Assembly: GCA_902788275.1 (NCBI GenBank)
Contig: CADAJV010000009.1
Location: 1-64,000, forward strand
DNA: 64,000 nt
Source of the DNA: an uncultured Bacteroidales bacterium
GTDB taxonomy: Bacteria; Bacteroidota; Bacteroidia; Bacteroidales; Bacteroidaceae
Direction: 5' to 3'
Below the pieces are notes generated by a model. It did not search any database. It was not told the origin of the DNA and was given only the letters and a program-made list of their open reading frames with translations. Every line of letters starts with the position of its first letter. Within the stretch, counting starts at the first letter, position 1. The position numbers were made by a program, and so were the translations under genes. This document shows positions 63,983-64,000 of this stretch, in pieces.

Positions 63983-64000
63983 AATTACTACATTATGGGC

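Overview
The window looks like a chromosomal segment of a gut-type Bacteroidales bacterium (Prevotella/Muribaculaceae-like). The evidence is the B12 uptake set with a BtuG-type surface beta-propeller, secreted proteins with type IX-like C-terminal tails, a fused SecDF, a membrane pyrophosphatase, DUF2723, and upstream boxes of the Bacteroidetes form TAnnTTTG. Species cannot be given from the sequence alone. No rRNA, CRISPR array, transposase or phage structural gene was seen.

Layout. 0.4-2.8 kb: a secreted leucine-rich-repeat/dockerin-like protein. 3.0-7.0 kb: mutA-mutB, the B12-dependent methylmalonyl-CoA mutase. 7.3-10 kb: a large secreted MG2-like protein. 10.0-14.5 kb: a cobalamin riboswitch controlling a BtuB-like receptor, a BtuG-like lipoprotein and a BtuF-like binding protein. 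Uptake thus sits next to a B12-using enzyme, but btuCD are not here. 14.9-27.7 kb: secreted proteins (a papain-like protease, a large repeat protein, two SGNH-hydrolase paralogues) with a 58-residue peptide gene between them. 28.2-34.6 kb, minus strand: an LtaS/MdoB-like transferase, an MsbA-like ABC exporter, RNase H and ArgS.

34.8-38.7 kb is the most unusual part. On the minus strand a -7 box is followed by two tandem tRNA-like genes with long variable arms and predicted anticodons UCA and UCG, then immediately by a gene for an RNase III-like protein that lacks the catalytic acidic residues. A Fic gene follows on the plus strand. Next, on the minus strand, comes an AT-rich gene whose frame holds six in-frame TGA codons, no TAA or TAG, and ends at TAA. 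Its 7-residue repeats differ only by synonymous changes, which argues that it is translated. UGA is an ordinary stop in at least four other genes here (mutB, fic, waaA and the zinc-ribbon gene). A locally acting UGA-decoding module is the hypothesis most worth testing.

38.7-64 kb is mostly housekeeping: rhomboid protease, EEP-family hydrolase, SecDF, DUF2723 protein, polysaccharide deacetylase, Kdo transferase (WaaA), GltX, PgpH-like HD hydrolase, malate dehydrogenase, OmpA-family protein, membrane pyrophosphatase and HemW. It is broken by a strict 21-bp repeat lattice with dyad organisation (44.26-44.69 kb), an adjacent 185-bp element with 18-bp terminal inverted repeats, and an AT-rich SPFH/zinc-ribbon membrane operon (59.1-62.1 kb).
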